Made by a program: the position numbers and the translations under genes. A stretch of DNA of 64,000 nt, from NCBI GenBank assembly GCA_934047225.1, contig OW203990.1:24965045-25029044 (forward strand), read 5' to 3'. Under the pieces are notes generated by a model. The model ran no database searches. It was given only the letters and a program-made list of their open reading frames with translations, and was not told the origin of the DNA. This DNA comes from Ypsolopha sequella (taxonomy: Eukaryota > Arthropoda > Insecta > Lepidoptera > Ypsolophidae). How positions within the stretch are numbered: position 1 is the stretch's first letter; every line of letters begins with the position of its first letter. Positions 23,166 to 34,700 of this stretch are shown piece after piece.

Positions 23166-23953
23166 CTGAAACAGATCAAGACAGTCTTTTCATTAGGATA
23201 AAGTGAACGCTTATACAATCAAGATTTACAAGCCCCTTTACGCTGTATATAACCCAGAGCATTAATGAAAGGAATCTAAAATGGCGGCATGTACCTGTGA
23301 TTTTATTGCTCAGTGATATAGACAGCATAAAAAGTTGTTTCTTTAATATTTTTTTTGTAATATTTTTGGTCTATTTTAATATACAAGGTGAAATTTAATC
23401 AACCGCCAGGATTCATACTGCAGACTTGGTTAGTGATCAGGAACAATGTGTACTGACACCACCGGCAAAATTAAAAAAAAAATTTTTTGTTCGTATACTG
23501 CCTAGACTAGAAATTGTATTTGAACTAGTCCAGTTCACATAGGAAGAAAATATTTTTTTATACCATAAACACTTAAGTAAGCTTGAGCGGCAAATCCAGA
23601 CAATTTTTTTTGCATGCAGTACGCAGGTGTGCGACTGAAGACAGATATACTGTGCGAGTGAGAGGGGATGATGATGGGCGCCATCTAAGATTCCTTTCTT
23701 TATTGCTCCGGGTTATATTAATTTATGAGCCATTTACTTGTAAGTCCAGGGGTACGCTGAAAACCAGCGCTGTCCGGACTCTCGGCCGCAGATGCCAGCA
23801 CCCTTTGCCAAAAACTGATATGTAATACGCACAAAAGAGTTATTTTTTAAATTATTAATATAGTACGTTCTTTTGTAAGTTTAGTATTAAGTTTTATTCT
23901 TTTTTGGCAATAAACTCTTTTTATATTATTGTAAATACTATATAATACTATAT
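23166..23953. other. spacer with TE remnants
   Basis: Contains a fragment beginning acaaggtgaaatttaatc near 23385 that resembles the head of the palindromic MITE family at 38747, and a patch near 23590-23810 with an open frame of no known family. Confidence 0.35.
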
Positions 23954-23999
23954 ATGCAACTGATGCCAACCACATCATATGGTCGAAATATATCTAAAC
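23954..23999 (+). ncRNA. hammerhead-like motif (copy b, decayed)
   Basis: CUGAUGCC at 23960-23967, a hairpin with ACCA and UGGU arms, then GAAAUAUAUC at 23985-23994. Only one flanking base pair of stem I remains, so this copy looks dead. Confidence 0.35.
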
Positions 24000-24049
24000 T
24001 AACCTAATCATTATATTACTTGTTTATATATATATATATATATATATAT

Positions 24050-24205
24050 ACAAGGTGACTTTTTGATCATCGTCCAAATTCATACTGGAGGCTTGATAAG
24101 TGATCAGTATCTTGGATCAATAAAAATTTTTGTGAAATTTGTAAAATGAAATTTCGGCTTCCCATAGAAATTCACTTCCAGTTCCGAGTGAATCACTATG
24201 GGGAG
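24050..24205. mobile_element. single arm of the acaaggtgactttttga MITE
   Basis: It starts acaaggtgactttttgatcatcg directly after a (TA)n run and follows one arm of the palindromic element at 38747-39012 through the gagtgaatcactatgggg centre. The second arm is mostly missing. Confidence 0.65.
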
Positions 24206-24213
24206 TCACTATG

Positions 24214-24264
24214 ATATTTAACTGATGCCGGGTCCAGGTCGGACCCAAAATATATCTTAAATTG
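24214..24264 (+). ncRNA. hammerhead-like motif (copy c)
   Basis: Stem I AUUUAA (24216-24221) pairs perfectly with UUAAAU (24257-24262). Between them are CUGAUGCC, a 6-bp stem II (GGGUCC with GGACCC, loop of 5) and AAAAUAUAUC. The GAAA core has become AAAA. The pairing is preserved although the sequence differs from the other copies. Confidence 0.45.
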
Positions 24265-24657
24265 TGTAATTTTATAATTATAAAGTATTTTATTTAATTA
24301 TTGATTCGTATAAATAAAAATATATATAAAAAGCTTTTCAAAAGTGAATATATTTTATACTATATATATATATTTATTATATATATTAGAATAAAAGACA
24401 AGAAGTCAATTTTAATTATAATAACTTACTAGATAAATACCGTAAAATTAAATGTTCTTGAGAAAAATACTAAGCTGGGCTTTCCTCGTAAATATGAAGA
24501 CCGTAATAAATTTAAAATAAATTTGAAATATGATATTGGTATTTTTATTTACAATCATTTTATAACACAAATACATTAATAAATATAAAATAAATTAATT
24601 TATCAATGAAGGTGTCAAATACTATTAAAACTTTTAAATTATCTATTATACTCTTTT

Positions 24658-24791
24658 TAAGATGACGTTGCGGAAGCCAATGTATGAAACAACTGTTTTT
24701 TTTCTCTCTCGATATCTTGATTTTTTTACGAGAGGTTGTTCGTATAGACGAGTACCATCACCAGTTTCCGGCTTCCGCAACTTCATCTTAA
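24658..24791. mobile_element. MITE, about 134 bp, TIR ttaagatgacgttgcggaag
   Basis: The left end is the inverse of the right end (cttccgcaacttcatcttaa) with one mismatch in about 20 bp. A related end occurs at 54172-54195 (ttaagatgatgttgcggaaa). Confidence 0.7.
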
Positions 24792-24809
24792 CACCCTGAA
24801 TACGTTACT

Positions 24810-24970
24810 AGGCAAACCCGATTTAAGTACAAACTAGTTTGGCCTGCGGCGCGACTCGCCATATATAACCTTCTAACCGAACCTACCGGCTCTTTTCTAC
24901 CCTGAAGGACTTCCAAAAAACTTGTTCAGCCTAGGCCAAACTTGTTTGTCCCAAAATCAGGTATGGCCAG
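24810..24970. mobile_element. MITE family with aaacccgatttaag / tttggccagtaacatat ends
   Basis: It shares actagtttggcc, aacctaccggctcttttct and ggacttccaaaaaac blocks with 28340-28420 (partial), 41464-41690 and 60320-60425. The most complete copy is the one at 41464-41690. Confidence 0.55.
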
Positions 24971-25580
24971 TAACATATACACACATTATCTATAGGTACA
25001 TAGAGGTACATAAAACAGTTCCATGACGGACTATGACCGACTGACAGACAGTCGCAAAGCCTAAATCGCTGACAATAGAAACATGAAATTTGGAACATAT
25101 TAGAGTTCATTCGGTATAATTTAAGCGTTCCGTCTTTTTCTTTCTGTATCGAAAAGACAAAGACAGGACACTTAAAATAAGGTTAGTCCTGTCAAATAAG
25201 TTAGGTCGTGCTACACAGAATCGACACCATTATGTTCCTGGGGGTCTAGCTTTAACCGCTCGATACAACATGTCTTAGTCCTTTCGAGGTAAATCAATAG
25301 AGTGAGAGAAAGCACTGTATCACGCGCTATCGAGCTCGATATAGTTTGCTATGCTTGACTAACTGGTGTAGAGACACAGTAGAGAAAAGTAACAGTATTA
25401 TCTCATCATATAAAACGGCCGGAACGCACGAACATTGTCGCGTAATGCCATAAATCACAATAATTTAATACTGTTTATTCAAAAATAAGAAAAATAATCA
25501 TAAGTTTTGGAACGAGATCCGTCGCATCCACCTTAAACGTTTAAGCAAAACCAATAATCAGGAATGAATATTTACAATTA

Positions 25581-25970
25581 CCAATAGAGGATGTGGTTTC
25601 ACACTGTTCGCACAATATTTATATCCAACCAATGGAGGATGTGGTTTCACACTGTTCGCACAATATTTATATCCAAGAAATGGAAGATGTGGTTTCATAC
25701 TGTTCGCACAATATTTATATCCAAGCAATGGAGGATGTGGTTTCATAATGTCCGCACAATATAAATAACCAATCAATGGAGGATGTGATTTCACACTGTT
25801 CGCACACTATTTATATCCAAGCAATGGAGGATGTGGTTTCACACTGTTCGCACATTATTTATATCCAAGCAATGGAGGATGTGATTTCACACTGTTCGCA
25901 CAATATTTATATCCAAGCAATGGAGGATGTGGTTTCACACTATTCGCACAATATTTATATCCAAGCTATG
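25581..25970. repeat. minisatellite, 48-bp unit, about 8 copies
   Basis: Units begin ggaggatgtggtttcacact near 25587, 25634, 25682, 25730, 25778, 25826, 25874 and 25922. As 48 is a multiple of three, long open frames exist on both strands (MEDVVSHCSHNIYIQA on plus; VKPHPPLVGYKYCANS on minus). There is no start, acceptor or domain context, so I do not call it a gene. One unit (25730) is clearly diverged. Confidence 0.9.
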
Positions 25971-26588
25971 GCTTACCGTGAATCTCTAAACTAAACTGAA
26001 CTCAGAAATGTGTTGTGACAATGAAAGACGAGATCTGTCGTGTGTTCGGTGACGTAACATCCACGTAATGACGAGACACTGATTTCTCGGAAAAGCATAT
26101 ACTCCAAAATTATCAAGATGTAGACGTGTTAAGGCGCCTCTTCTTCGCTTGATCCGTAAATTACTCTATTGATGAAGTTAATTCTCTTAAACGCTATGTT
26201 TAAAATTATGAAAAACATATTATATTGTTTGTTAAACTTTAAAGAACAACTTCATTTGAAGGAAATTATTCTCGCGTACAAGAAACAGCATTAAAGTATT
26301 GTTTAAAGTCAAGCTGTTTTTAGACTAAAATTAAGTAGAAATAGTAAATTATTTCTTTGAAACCACTAATGGTATTTTTATGGTTCTTGCACTAAAATAC
26401 AAGGAAAATATTGCTTAGAAAAATCATTTATGGAAATTTTTTCCGTCTATCGCGTCCATATTAGTTTCTCCTAATTTGCGCTATCCATATGAACGTTACT
26501 TCCATATAGTTTCTGTCAATATTTGTACCGACACAGGTCGGCTCAAGGTCTTTGGCGGCTACCTGCCCCTTAAGCGGAATAGTTCAAG

Positions 26589-26833
26589 TTACATCTTAAT
26601 GTAGTATCCATTCCTCACAACGTACTGAGGCGGCGGATGGTTGTGGTCCAGGGAGAACCTGACTAGCTGGCCTTCCTTGGTGAGAGTAAGGCGAGCCTTG
26701 CAAAAACGGCTATTCCTGGTGCATTGGTAACCATCGGTTTGTTGGAATGCCTTCGCGTGGTAGAAGGTGTATCCTTTAACGAGGACAAGCTGTCTCTCTT
26801 TGTCGCCTTTCAATGTGGTCACGAATTGGAAGT
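26589..26833 (-). CDS. mod(mdg4)-like alternative terminal exon, divergent FLYWCH
   Basis: The acceptor (tttttcAG) gives a phase 1 start, Asp then FQFVTTLKGDKERQLVLVKG. The finger reads GYTFYH, then YQCTRN with Tyr in place of the usual Trp, FC as the second Cys, and DHNHPP. The tail QYVVRNGYYIKM resembles the PPxYY tails of type I exons. The local sequence is richer in GC than its flanks. The frame is intact over 245 nt. It is the last of the divergent group before the second 4-kb repeat. Confidence 0.85.
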
Positions 26834-27091
26834 CTGAAAAAATATCGTGTGTTACCATGGAGTTGGTGGCTGTTACTCCGATCAAAGATTAAGTAAATTA
26901 TGTCAAAGAACAAAAAAACGTGGGGTTTTGGAGATGGCGTAGAATACTTTTGTGATCATATTTCGGTACCACGAATACTGCTGAGCTAAGAGGATGGATA
27001 AATACCGAGGCTTCTTTAAAAGGGTTTCCGTTTTACCGTGGATCCCTTCTTTAAGTCGAATTTATGTGTACGAATATGATCCTTCCTATAC

Positions 27092-27958
27092 AGAGTGTAA
27101 TCGTTAAGTGTGACCAGGCGATTATTCCGTAACTATTACAGATATCAAAAAATTTTAAACTGATATAGAAGTATCCAACATTTTGACATTAAACATTCCC
27201 ATACATTTAGTATTAATGCGATATTGAAACAAGGTTTATTACTAATTTGAAGTGGTAACATGTTAATTATGCATAACTAATCTACACGTGTATCTACTTG
27301 AAAATCATTATTATCATATCATACGTAATGAGAATTGATCATTGTAAAATGAGATTAAGGTAAAATGGGTACTAGACTTCTTAAAATAAGGAAACTAAAA
27401 CCTTTCTACTAATCTCGTACCAAATGTATGAGAATGTTTAATGTTAAAATTTTGGATACTTTTCGTTTGATTTTCAAAAAGTTATTGATGTCATTTTACT
27501 GATTAGATAACGTACTTTCGATATCAGTTTAAAAATTTTTGATATCTGTAATAGTTACGGAATAATCGTCTGGTTTTTTTAATTTTTATATATCTTTATT
27601 AATCCCGATTACAATGAATCTTAACCTAAACTATATAGCCACTACCGAAAGCCAATTGGCTTATCTGTAGTGGCGAGTACATAAGTTATAAAAAGTAATA
27701 AATAAACAATCAAAAATCAAAAACCGCATGAAACGAAACAGAGCAAGTGTCTACTTAATATATCGTGCAGTTTTAATTTATAATAAATTTTTATCAGAAT
27801 TTTCAATTAGGAAATCTTTTATCTTATATTTATACTTATCACTACTAATATATAATTTTTGAAGATCTCTTGGAAGTTTATTAACAATGTCTGGCAAGAA
27901 GTAAATCCAGGTTCGAGTTCGGTTACATTTAACGATTACACCCTGTATATATAGGTAG
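27092..27958. mobile_element. palindromic MITE split by a LINE fragment
   Basis: The left arm (acagagtgtaatcgttaagt, ccaggcgattattccgtaac, gatatcaaaaaattttaaac) is inverted on the right. The right arm is cut after ttacggaataatcgtctgg and resumes at ttacatttaacgattacacc-ctgtata. Between (about 27575-27927) lies a minus-strand LINE tail encoding DIVNKLPRDLQKLYISSDKY and KIKDFLIENSDKNLL. Confidence 0.75.
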
Positions 27959-28487
27959 GTATACATACTCGTGTATGTACTTACCACACAGCAGAGCTCA
28001 GATCAATATCAATAGTTAAAGGACATGGTTTTTATATGTCACAGTCACATAATAAATAAACAAGACAACTATGTTTCTAGTGATGCAGTATTTTCCTAGA
28101 GTTATAGCAATGTGCCGAAATCTCCCTCGCAGACGAAACGGCCCTCGATTTAATCTGTCAATCAAAAAGAAAAAAAAATACCAAAATTGCTCGGTTAGCT
28201 TTTTTGGGACACATTCAAACTGACTTTAAAATTCATAGATATAACAATAAATTTGTGTAAAGCAGTAAAAATAAATATTACGCCCTTCAAACATAATTAA
28301 TGTTTCGCACTATAAGGCTTTCTGGGTTATGATAAAAATTACCACAAGGTTATCCACTCCACTACGTTCCGCGACTCGCCATACCTAACCTTCTAACCTA
28401 CGGCTTTCTTCTGCGCTGGTTTTCTATAAAATGCTTATAATTTAAACCATTATTTTTAAAGAGCATTTATACTGAAAGTATTAATAT
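27959..28487. other. spacer, partial MITE
   Basis: Includes a fragment near 28345-28420 (ttatccactcc...cgcgactcgccata) related to 24810-24970. No exon was found. Confidence 0.35.
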
Positions 28488-29496
28488 AAGAGTATGACAT
28501 AGCCAAAACAAAAACCAGTTCCGGGCGTGGCTTATTCTATTTTACGATAGCGCGCGGGGGGAAATTCGTCCCGGTCTCTAAGCTCACGTCACCATAGCAA
28601 AAATACGAATAGAGTGGACGAGGCAGGGTCAAAAGTAATACGTATTTTATTTTATCTAATTTATTAGTGTATTTCGATCATCGTCACACGGCATTGATCC
28701 TACTTGCTATCACGTCGGGACGTAAATTTATTATGGTCGGCTAAAAGTGGTTTTTTGAGTGTTTGATTTATCAGTTGACCCTCGGAACATTTCAGACACT
28801 CCTTTAGAGATACATAATAATATCGTGACGGCTAATTGTCACCATTACCCATTCTTTAAATATTTTTCGCCCGTTGAGCTGGTTTTACACTTGCGGGAAA
28901 ATAAATTGGACCAAAAATTTCTTTACAAAAAATGTTTACTAAAGTTGTTATTACATAAAGTGGAAACTAACAAATATTCTCAGAAGGAATGCACCACGTC
29001 AATATCTATCTCACTGTAGCCTATATCAATTATGCCTCTCTCATTCAACTACGTTTAACTGCGTTACTATCTCATTCCAACTCATTTTAAATAGCGTCAC
29101 TATTTATCTCACTCTAACGCGTATTAAATGGCATTTCTAATGAACGTCAAATATTTTTACTGCCCGCCACTCTTTCATTCTAAATTCTAATTATTTAAAA
29201 AAATACGCAGCTCCTTTGGTAGTAAAATAGCAATAACTTTTTTTTCAAAAATTGCCAGATCATTTGAAAAACAATATTTGATGAGCCGTTATTTAAGACA
29301 ATTTGCAAAACTAACATAGAATATTTTGTTTCAGGGTGTGGTGTCGAACTAACCTAATTACAAAAAATTGCTCATAAATTGGGTTTTTATTTTTTCTTCC
29401 TGATGTTACAGCATTTCAAGGTTTATTTTTGACTTTATCAATAGCAGGACTATGCAGAGTTGCGCAACAAAAATTTTATTCTTAGAATTTAGAACT

Positions 29497-29662
29497 GCGG
29501 GTCTACCGCGTAATTCTCATTTTCATCAACATCAACTTGAGATTGAAATATGACGTGCGTGCGACGACGCCCGCCTAGCATGCCATCTCTTTTGCACGCA
29601 TTGAATTTCGAATGCATTTGCTTGAAGTTGATACAAATGAGAATTACGCGGTAGAGCCCCTG
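29497..29662. mobile_element. MITE, second copy of the 797-960 family
   Basis: The inverted ends gtctaccgcgtaattctcat and its complement enclose an interior close to that of 797-960 in opposite orientation. The matching position in repeat copy 1 (about 9197) reads agaactggtaagcttt with no insert, giving an empty site. Confidence 0.85.
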
Positions 29663-32164
29663 GTTAGCTTTGACTCTCAAAAATCTATTCGAATTTATAA
29701 AAGTACCATCAACTCGAAGACTATCTACTTTTTGCTGAGGTCATAATTTGATATTCTGGTCAGTCATGAGCTGGCCTACCAGCCTTCCAAGGGAAAGCGT
29801 TGACTTTTGGGACACCTGTTTACCTTTGGAATAAATCGCCAAGTGTTTAAAATATAGAAATTTATTTGTATCATAGTTTGAAATGTTCAGGTCCCTTTAC
29901 GCAAAATGAAAAAACAAAACTCTTTTAGGATTAATTTCTTGTCCCTATGTTTGTCTGTTTGTCCGTTTGTCTAGGCAATTTTTCTGGGTAAAATCAATAA
30001 ATGCTAATATTTACAGCCCTGTAAAACATACATATTATAACGTTTTTATGGCCTTTTGTTTAACTTTTTCATACAAATTTTCTCCTTATGAAAATATAGA
30101 GATCAACACTTGACATAATATTTTGCATTTGAAAGAAAGCACAGAAAGGAACTGTAGAACAAATAATGTCAGAAATATAAAAACCATATCGTTCTATTCT
30201 AAAGGGATTAATAATTTACTATTTGTTCAATGTGGCGATAGCTTTGTTTATTTTTTTTTTTTTTCTTTGTTACAAAGATAACAAATATTTTCATACAAGG
30301 TTTTCCTTACGGGCTATTTCTCCGAATTTGTAACAAAATATTAAGAAATAATTATAACGGTAAAGTACAACTTTTAGCTAAGACAATTTATTGTTAAAAG
30401 TTTGCTATATGCATAAACATATTTTAATGATATTATGGTATCTTCAAAATAATTGGGTTTTCCATAAGCGTGATATCAGATTATTTAAGAAATTTACGGC
30501 TGGTATCACGACGACGGATAAGCCAATTATTTTATTACTATTGTAATATAATTAAAAATATGTTTATGCATACAGCAGACTTTTAACTATAAGTTTTCTT
30601 AACTAAAAGTTGTATTTTTACTTATTGAAATTGTATTTCTCATCAAGAAGTGCAAGATGACAATATATTCAAAATAAGTTAATTGAATTTGTGAAATGGT
30701 TTCAGGTAAAAACAGTTTTCCATGAAACGGTAACTGTTTATACTTAGCAAAGTGTGTAAACTTAGTCATCTTAACATGAACGACGCCTGTATTTCTCTCT
30801 TTTTTATTTCCAGTATAGATAAAAATATACAAACTTGTTAAACTTTGCGTATAAACGAGGCAATATTGACGATATCCTGGCAGCTAATATGATGGTGTTT
30901 TATCAAATTTTGCTTTTTGGGCTGTATAGAGACGTAGTTAGATGTCACTAGAATATACTCATGAAAAAAGATATGAAGAAAATAAGCTGTAGACTTCACA
31001 TTCGGTTTATACCTATTGTATGAATTTTAAGAAAAATACAGGGGTAAAGGGACCTCTTAAGTAAAACCTTGTATTAAACTATTTGTTATCTTAGTAAAAA
31101 ATAATTCAAGGAAAAAAATAAACAAAGCTATCGCCACATTGAACAGTAGATAATTAATCCCTTTAGAATAGAACAACATGGTTTTCATATTTTTTACATT
31201 ATTTGTTCAACAATTCCTTTCTGTGTTGACTTTTAAATGCAAAATATTATCTCAAGTGGTCATCCCTACATTTTCATAGTGGGAAAATTTGTATGAAAAA
31301 CGTAAAAAAAAAAACTAAAAACCTAAAACGTAATATAAATAAAAACGTCAAAAGTATGTTTTTACAGCTCTATAGGGGGCCGTTAATATTGGTATTTATT
31401 AATTTTACCCAGAAAAAATTGTCTAGACAAACGGACAGACAGACAAACATAGGGATAACAAATTAATCCTAAAAGAGTTTAATTTTTTTCATTTTGCGTA
31501 ACGGGACCTGAACATGTACCGACAGGATTATCTAGGATCTAATAATTTTGCCATGCACTGTAAAGCTTTCAAAATAAATTTCTGTATTTTAAATACTTGG
31601 CGATTTATCCCAAGTAAGTGTACCTATATAATTTGCAAAAAACTTCACTTATTGGACCTGAAATGGTGAGCCAATACTAGAGGGTAATTTCACGAAAAGG
31701 TCATTGACCTTTGATACAGATCTCAGTAAGTATAAGTAAATTAATTTGGGTTTCAATATTGATCAAAAAATTATTCTTTTAGAGTAACATATATTATTTT
31801 CCCGCATAAAAGTATGAATTAATTCCAAATTCATTCAGTTTTGTTGTTATGACTATGGCACGATGTAGCTAAATCACTCATACGCATATTTTGTTGAGTT
31901 TTTAACGGCAGGAATATGATGCTCCTCGAAATATTACTTTATAAAATTAATTTCAATTTGTTTTGAAGTAGTTTTGGGAGATATTTATAGCTTGCAAGAA
32001 AGGGCACAGATTCCACGTCTTACGGGCGCCAACGCTAGGCGATGGCTAGGCGTAGACTGACAATATCTTGCTGCCGCTGACTGCATCAGTGGATTTACGT
32101 ATTTTTGAAAAAAGGGGGTGCTTTTTTTGACCCGAATAACGTGGTATTTGGAAAATGAATAGAT

Positions 32165-32472
32165 ATCATTCACACTTTTTTGCTGTCGAGCGGTCGGGCG
32201 GACTACACATCCCGAGGATGCCTCGTTTAGAGGCGAAACACGTGTCGATAAGTTTTTCTTGCTTGTTATTTAAGATTGCTTTATTTTGTGCTCGTACTGC
32301 TTGCTTTGCTTGTGCATGTTTTATGCGGGAGGGCGAGCGGTGCTTGAGTCTGCATTTTGAATAGTATGGTAAGAGTGTTTAGCGGAATATTGCAAATTAT
32401 TAATATATCTACAAATTTATGATGGACTTCCGCAAAGTAACGCCTTTTTCAATAAATTTTATCATTCACACT
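32165..32472 (+). mobile_element. retroposed insert of about 284 bp with 12-bp target duplication
   Basis: The 12-bp direct repeat atcattcacact occurs at 32165-32176 and 32461-32472. Repeat copy 1 has a single atcattcacact and no insert (about 11658-11670). The insert contains cccgaggatgcctcg, gaggcgaaacacgtgtcg and an A/T-rich 3' end (ttcaataaatttt). This resembles terminal sequences of Penelope-like elements that carry hammerhead motifs. Confidence 0.75.
32205..32252 (+). ncRNA. Penelope-type hammerhead-like motif
   Basis: CCGAGGA (32212-32218; canonical core CUGANGA, one change) is followed by stem II GCCUC/GAGGC (32220-32224 with 32230-32234), GAAA (32235-32238), the palindrome CACGUG and GUC. 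AUC at 32209-32211 can pair with GAU at 32247-32249 as a minimal stem I. The very short stem III is known from Penelope-element hammerheads. Activity is unproven. Confidence 0.45.
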
Positions 32473-33510
32473 AATTTTATTTAAAAAAAACCAACAAAAT
32501 CGCGAAAGCGATACCTGAAACAAAATCGATAAGAAGTGTGCAATAGAGGGTTACAAAAAAATTCATTGACAGTACAAATATGAATCGATTAACGTGGTTT
32601 GTGGAAAATGAATACCTTAAAGTTCAACCAAAAACATGTAATTTTTTTATGGCTATACGTAACCTAATTATTGCAACAAAATCATCCGAAAGCTGACATT
32701 TTATTTCTGTTTGTATTTTCGTTCCCCTTAACAGTGCAAAGTATTTTTCTGTTTCGATTAATAAGAAAAAGGCGGGTTTTTCACAATCCGGCTGCGAAAC
32801 CGCTCTTAAAGTGGGAACCATTATATTTATAGTTCATTTGTACATGTCGTGGGCAGATCGTAATTTATGAAATCGAAAATATTTCACCAGATTTAAAAAA
32901 ATTGGTGCGGTGACGAGCGGAGCGAAGCGGATTGAGGAGCAGCGTTTCAGGTTTACATGTAAATACATACATTTGGGGAGCCCAATTCTAGAATGTGCCG
33001 AAGACATATATATATCCCGTTTTCTTGTATTTATGCGTTGTGTTTGTTTTAATCCAAGACTTATTTTTATATCATAATCATCGGGGGTATTTATTTATTT
33101 ATAATTGTTTACAATCAGACACTGTGGGCCCATAGAATTAAAAGTTCAAAATTAAAATTAAAAATTATGGATTACAATATTAAATATTAAAATAAAATTA
33201 AGAACTAAACTAAAACTAAAAAGCTTCATTTATCAACTACGCGTACAATAGTGAAAACGACACTGCGAATAGCTTTCACAATGTCGTTCTCACTACTGCA
33301 CACTCGACTTACAAATGACAACTGGTCTCGTTTTAAAACATTTTTTATTATTTAGGAGGATTAAAAAATAACTTAGGTAAAAAATTTGGATGGGGTTGGC
33401 ACCACACTGCTCTTCTGAGTCAGAGCCTGGACCGACATAAACACTTTACAGACTAATTAAAAACGACATATGGTACAATCACTTTTATTGAGTACATTGG
33501 TTTTATACAG

Positions 33511-34502
33511 TTATTGGCCGTCGCTATTCAGGGGCCTAGCCTGACAGCCCCTGGATTATCTAGATACGCCAATTCCTCAGCCACTTCCCGTCCTTACTCT
33601 AGTAGTAGTCCGGTGGTTCATAACAGTGAGTAAAGTTCGCTGATATAAAGTCTTGGGGGCCTTTTGGAGAATTATTGGCCATCGCTATTCAGGGGCCTAG
33701 CCTGACAGCCCTTGGATTAACCATTCTAGATACGCTAATTCCTCAGCCACTTCCCGTCCTTATTCTTGTAGTAGTCCGGTGGTTCATGACAGTGAGTCAA
33801 GCTCACTGATATAAAGTCTCGGGGGCCTTTTGGAGATTTTATTGGCCATCGCTAGTCAGGGGCCTAGCCTGACAGCCCTTGGATTAACCATTCTAGATAC
33901 GCTAATTCCTCAGCCACTTCCCGTCCTTACTCTTGTAGTAGTCCGGTGGTTCATGACAGTGAGTCAAGTGCACTGATATAAAGTCTCGGGGGCCTTTTGG
34001 AGATTTTATTGGCCATCGCTATTCAGGGGCCTAGCCTGACAGCCCTTGGATTAACCATTCTAGATACGCAAATTCCTCAGTCACTTCCCGTCCTTACTCT
34101 TGTAGTAGTCCGGTGGTTCATGACAGTGAGTAAAGTTCGCTGATATAAAGTCTCGGGGGCCTTTTGGAGATTTTATTGGCCATCGCTATTCAGGGGCCTA
34201 GCCTGACAGCCCCTGGATTAATCATTTTAGATACGCCAATTCCTCAGCCACTTCCCGTCCTTACTCTTGTAGTAGTCCGGTGGTTCATGACAATGAGTCA
34301 AGTTCGCTGATATAAAGTCTCGGGGGCCTTTTGGAGATTTTATTGGCCATCGCTATTCAGGGGCCTAGCTTGACAGCCCTTGGATTAATCATTCTAGATA
34401 CGCCAATTCCTCAGCCACTTCCCGTCCTTACTCTTGTAGTAGTCCGGTGGTTCATGACAATGAGTCAAGTTCGCTGATATAAAGTCTTGGGGGCCTTTTG
34501 GA
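33511..34502. repeat. tandem array, 167-bp unit, 6 copies, derived from a FLYWCH exon tail
   Basis: Units start (ttattggcc) at 33511, 33672, 33839, 34006, 34173 and 34340; spacing is 161 then 167 four times. Each unit contains the last about 110 coding bases of the type I exon (the HEPPDYYKSKDGKWL block and stop, minus strand) plus about 55 bp of its 3' flank. The rightmost unit is continuous with the intact exon at 34394-34662. The units themselves lack an acceptor and the finger cysteines. Confidence 0.92.
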
Positions 34503-34662
34503 GATTTTAGAGACTTGATCATGGCCGTACACTTAGTACGTTTGACACTAGAACAAACCCAAGTGGCATGGTCATTACAAAGACTTCCAACATAGTATGT
34601 AAACTTTTGATACATCAAAATTGGATGTTTGCCTCGTCCCGACGATGGTGGTATAAAAATCA
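34394..34662 (-). CDS. mod(mdg4)-like alternative terminal exon, FLYWCH type I (copy with amplified tail)
   Basis: The acceptor (atttttAG) gives a phase 1 start, Val then IFIPPSSGRGKHPILMYQKF. The finger shows WVCSS, KC and HCH, with the type I tail HEPPDYYKSKDGKWL extended by RNWRI before the stop. The exon is intact at 269 nt. Its unusual feature lies downstream: its tail has been copied five more times in tandem, so the 3' UTR of this isoform would carry several relics of its own coding end. A dead linker exon lies about 0.8 kb upstream in the transcript. Confidence 0.87.
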
Positions 34663-34700
34663 CTAAAAATAAATTCATTAAATTAGTATTAATATGGAAT

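Larger units (their letters stand above)
28488..32730. repeat. large direct repeat, copy 2 (4.2 kb)
   Basis: It matches 8419-11929 end to end. The extra length comes from a block of about 230 bp near 29060-29290, the MITE at 29497-29662 and the retroposed insert at 32165-32472. The internal hairpin lies at about 29820-31620. At its right end it runs into a transposon terminus (tttctgtttcgattaataag) like that at 18260. The two copies flank the exons at 12875-26833. Confidence 0.85.

Noticed and set aside
25558..25994. Repeat-encoded proteins on both strands, or a CRISPR-like array
   Set aside because: It is a plain 48-bp tandem repeat with no unique spacers in a eukaryotic context; open frames follow from the unit length.
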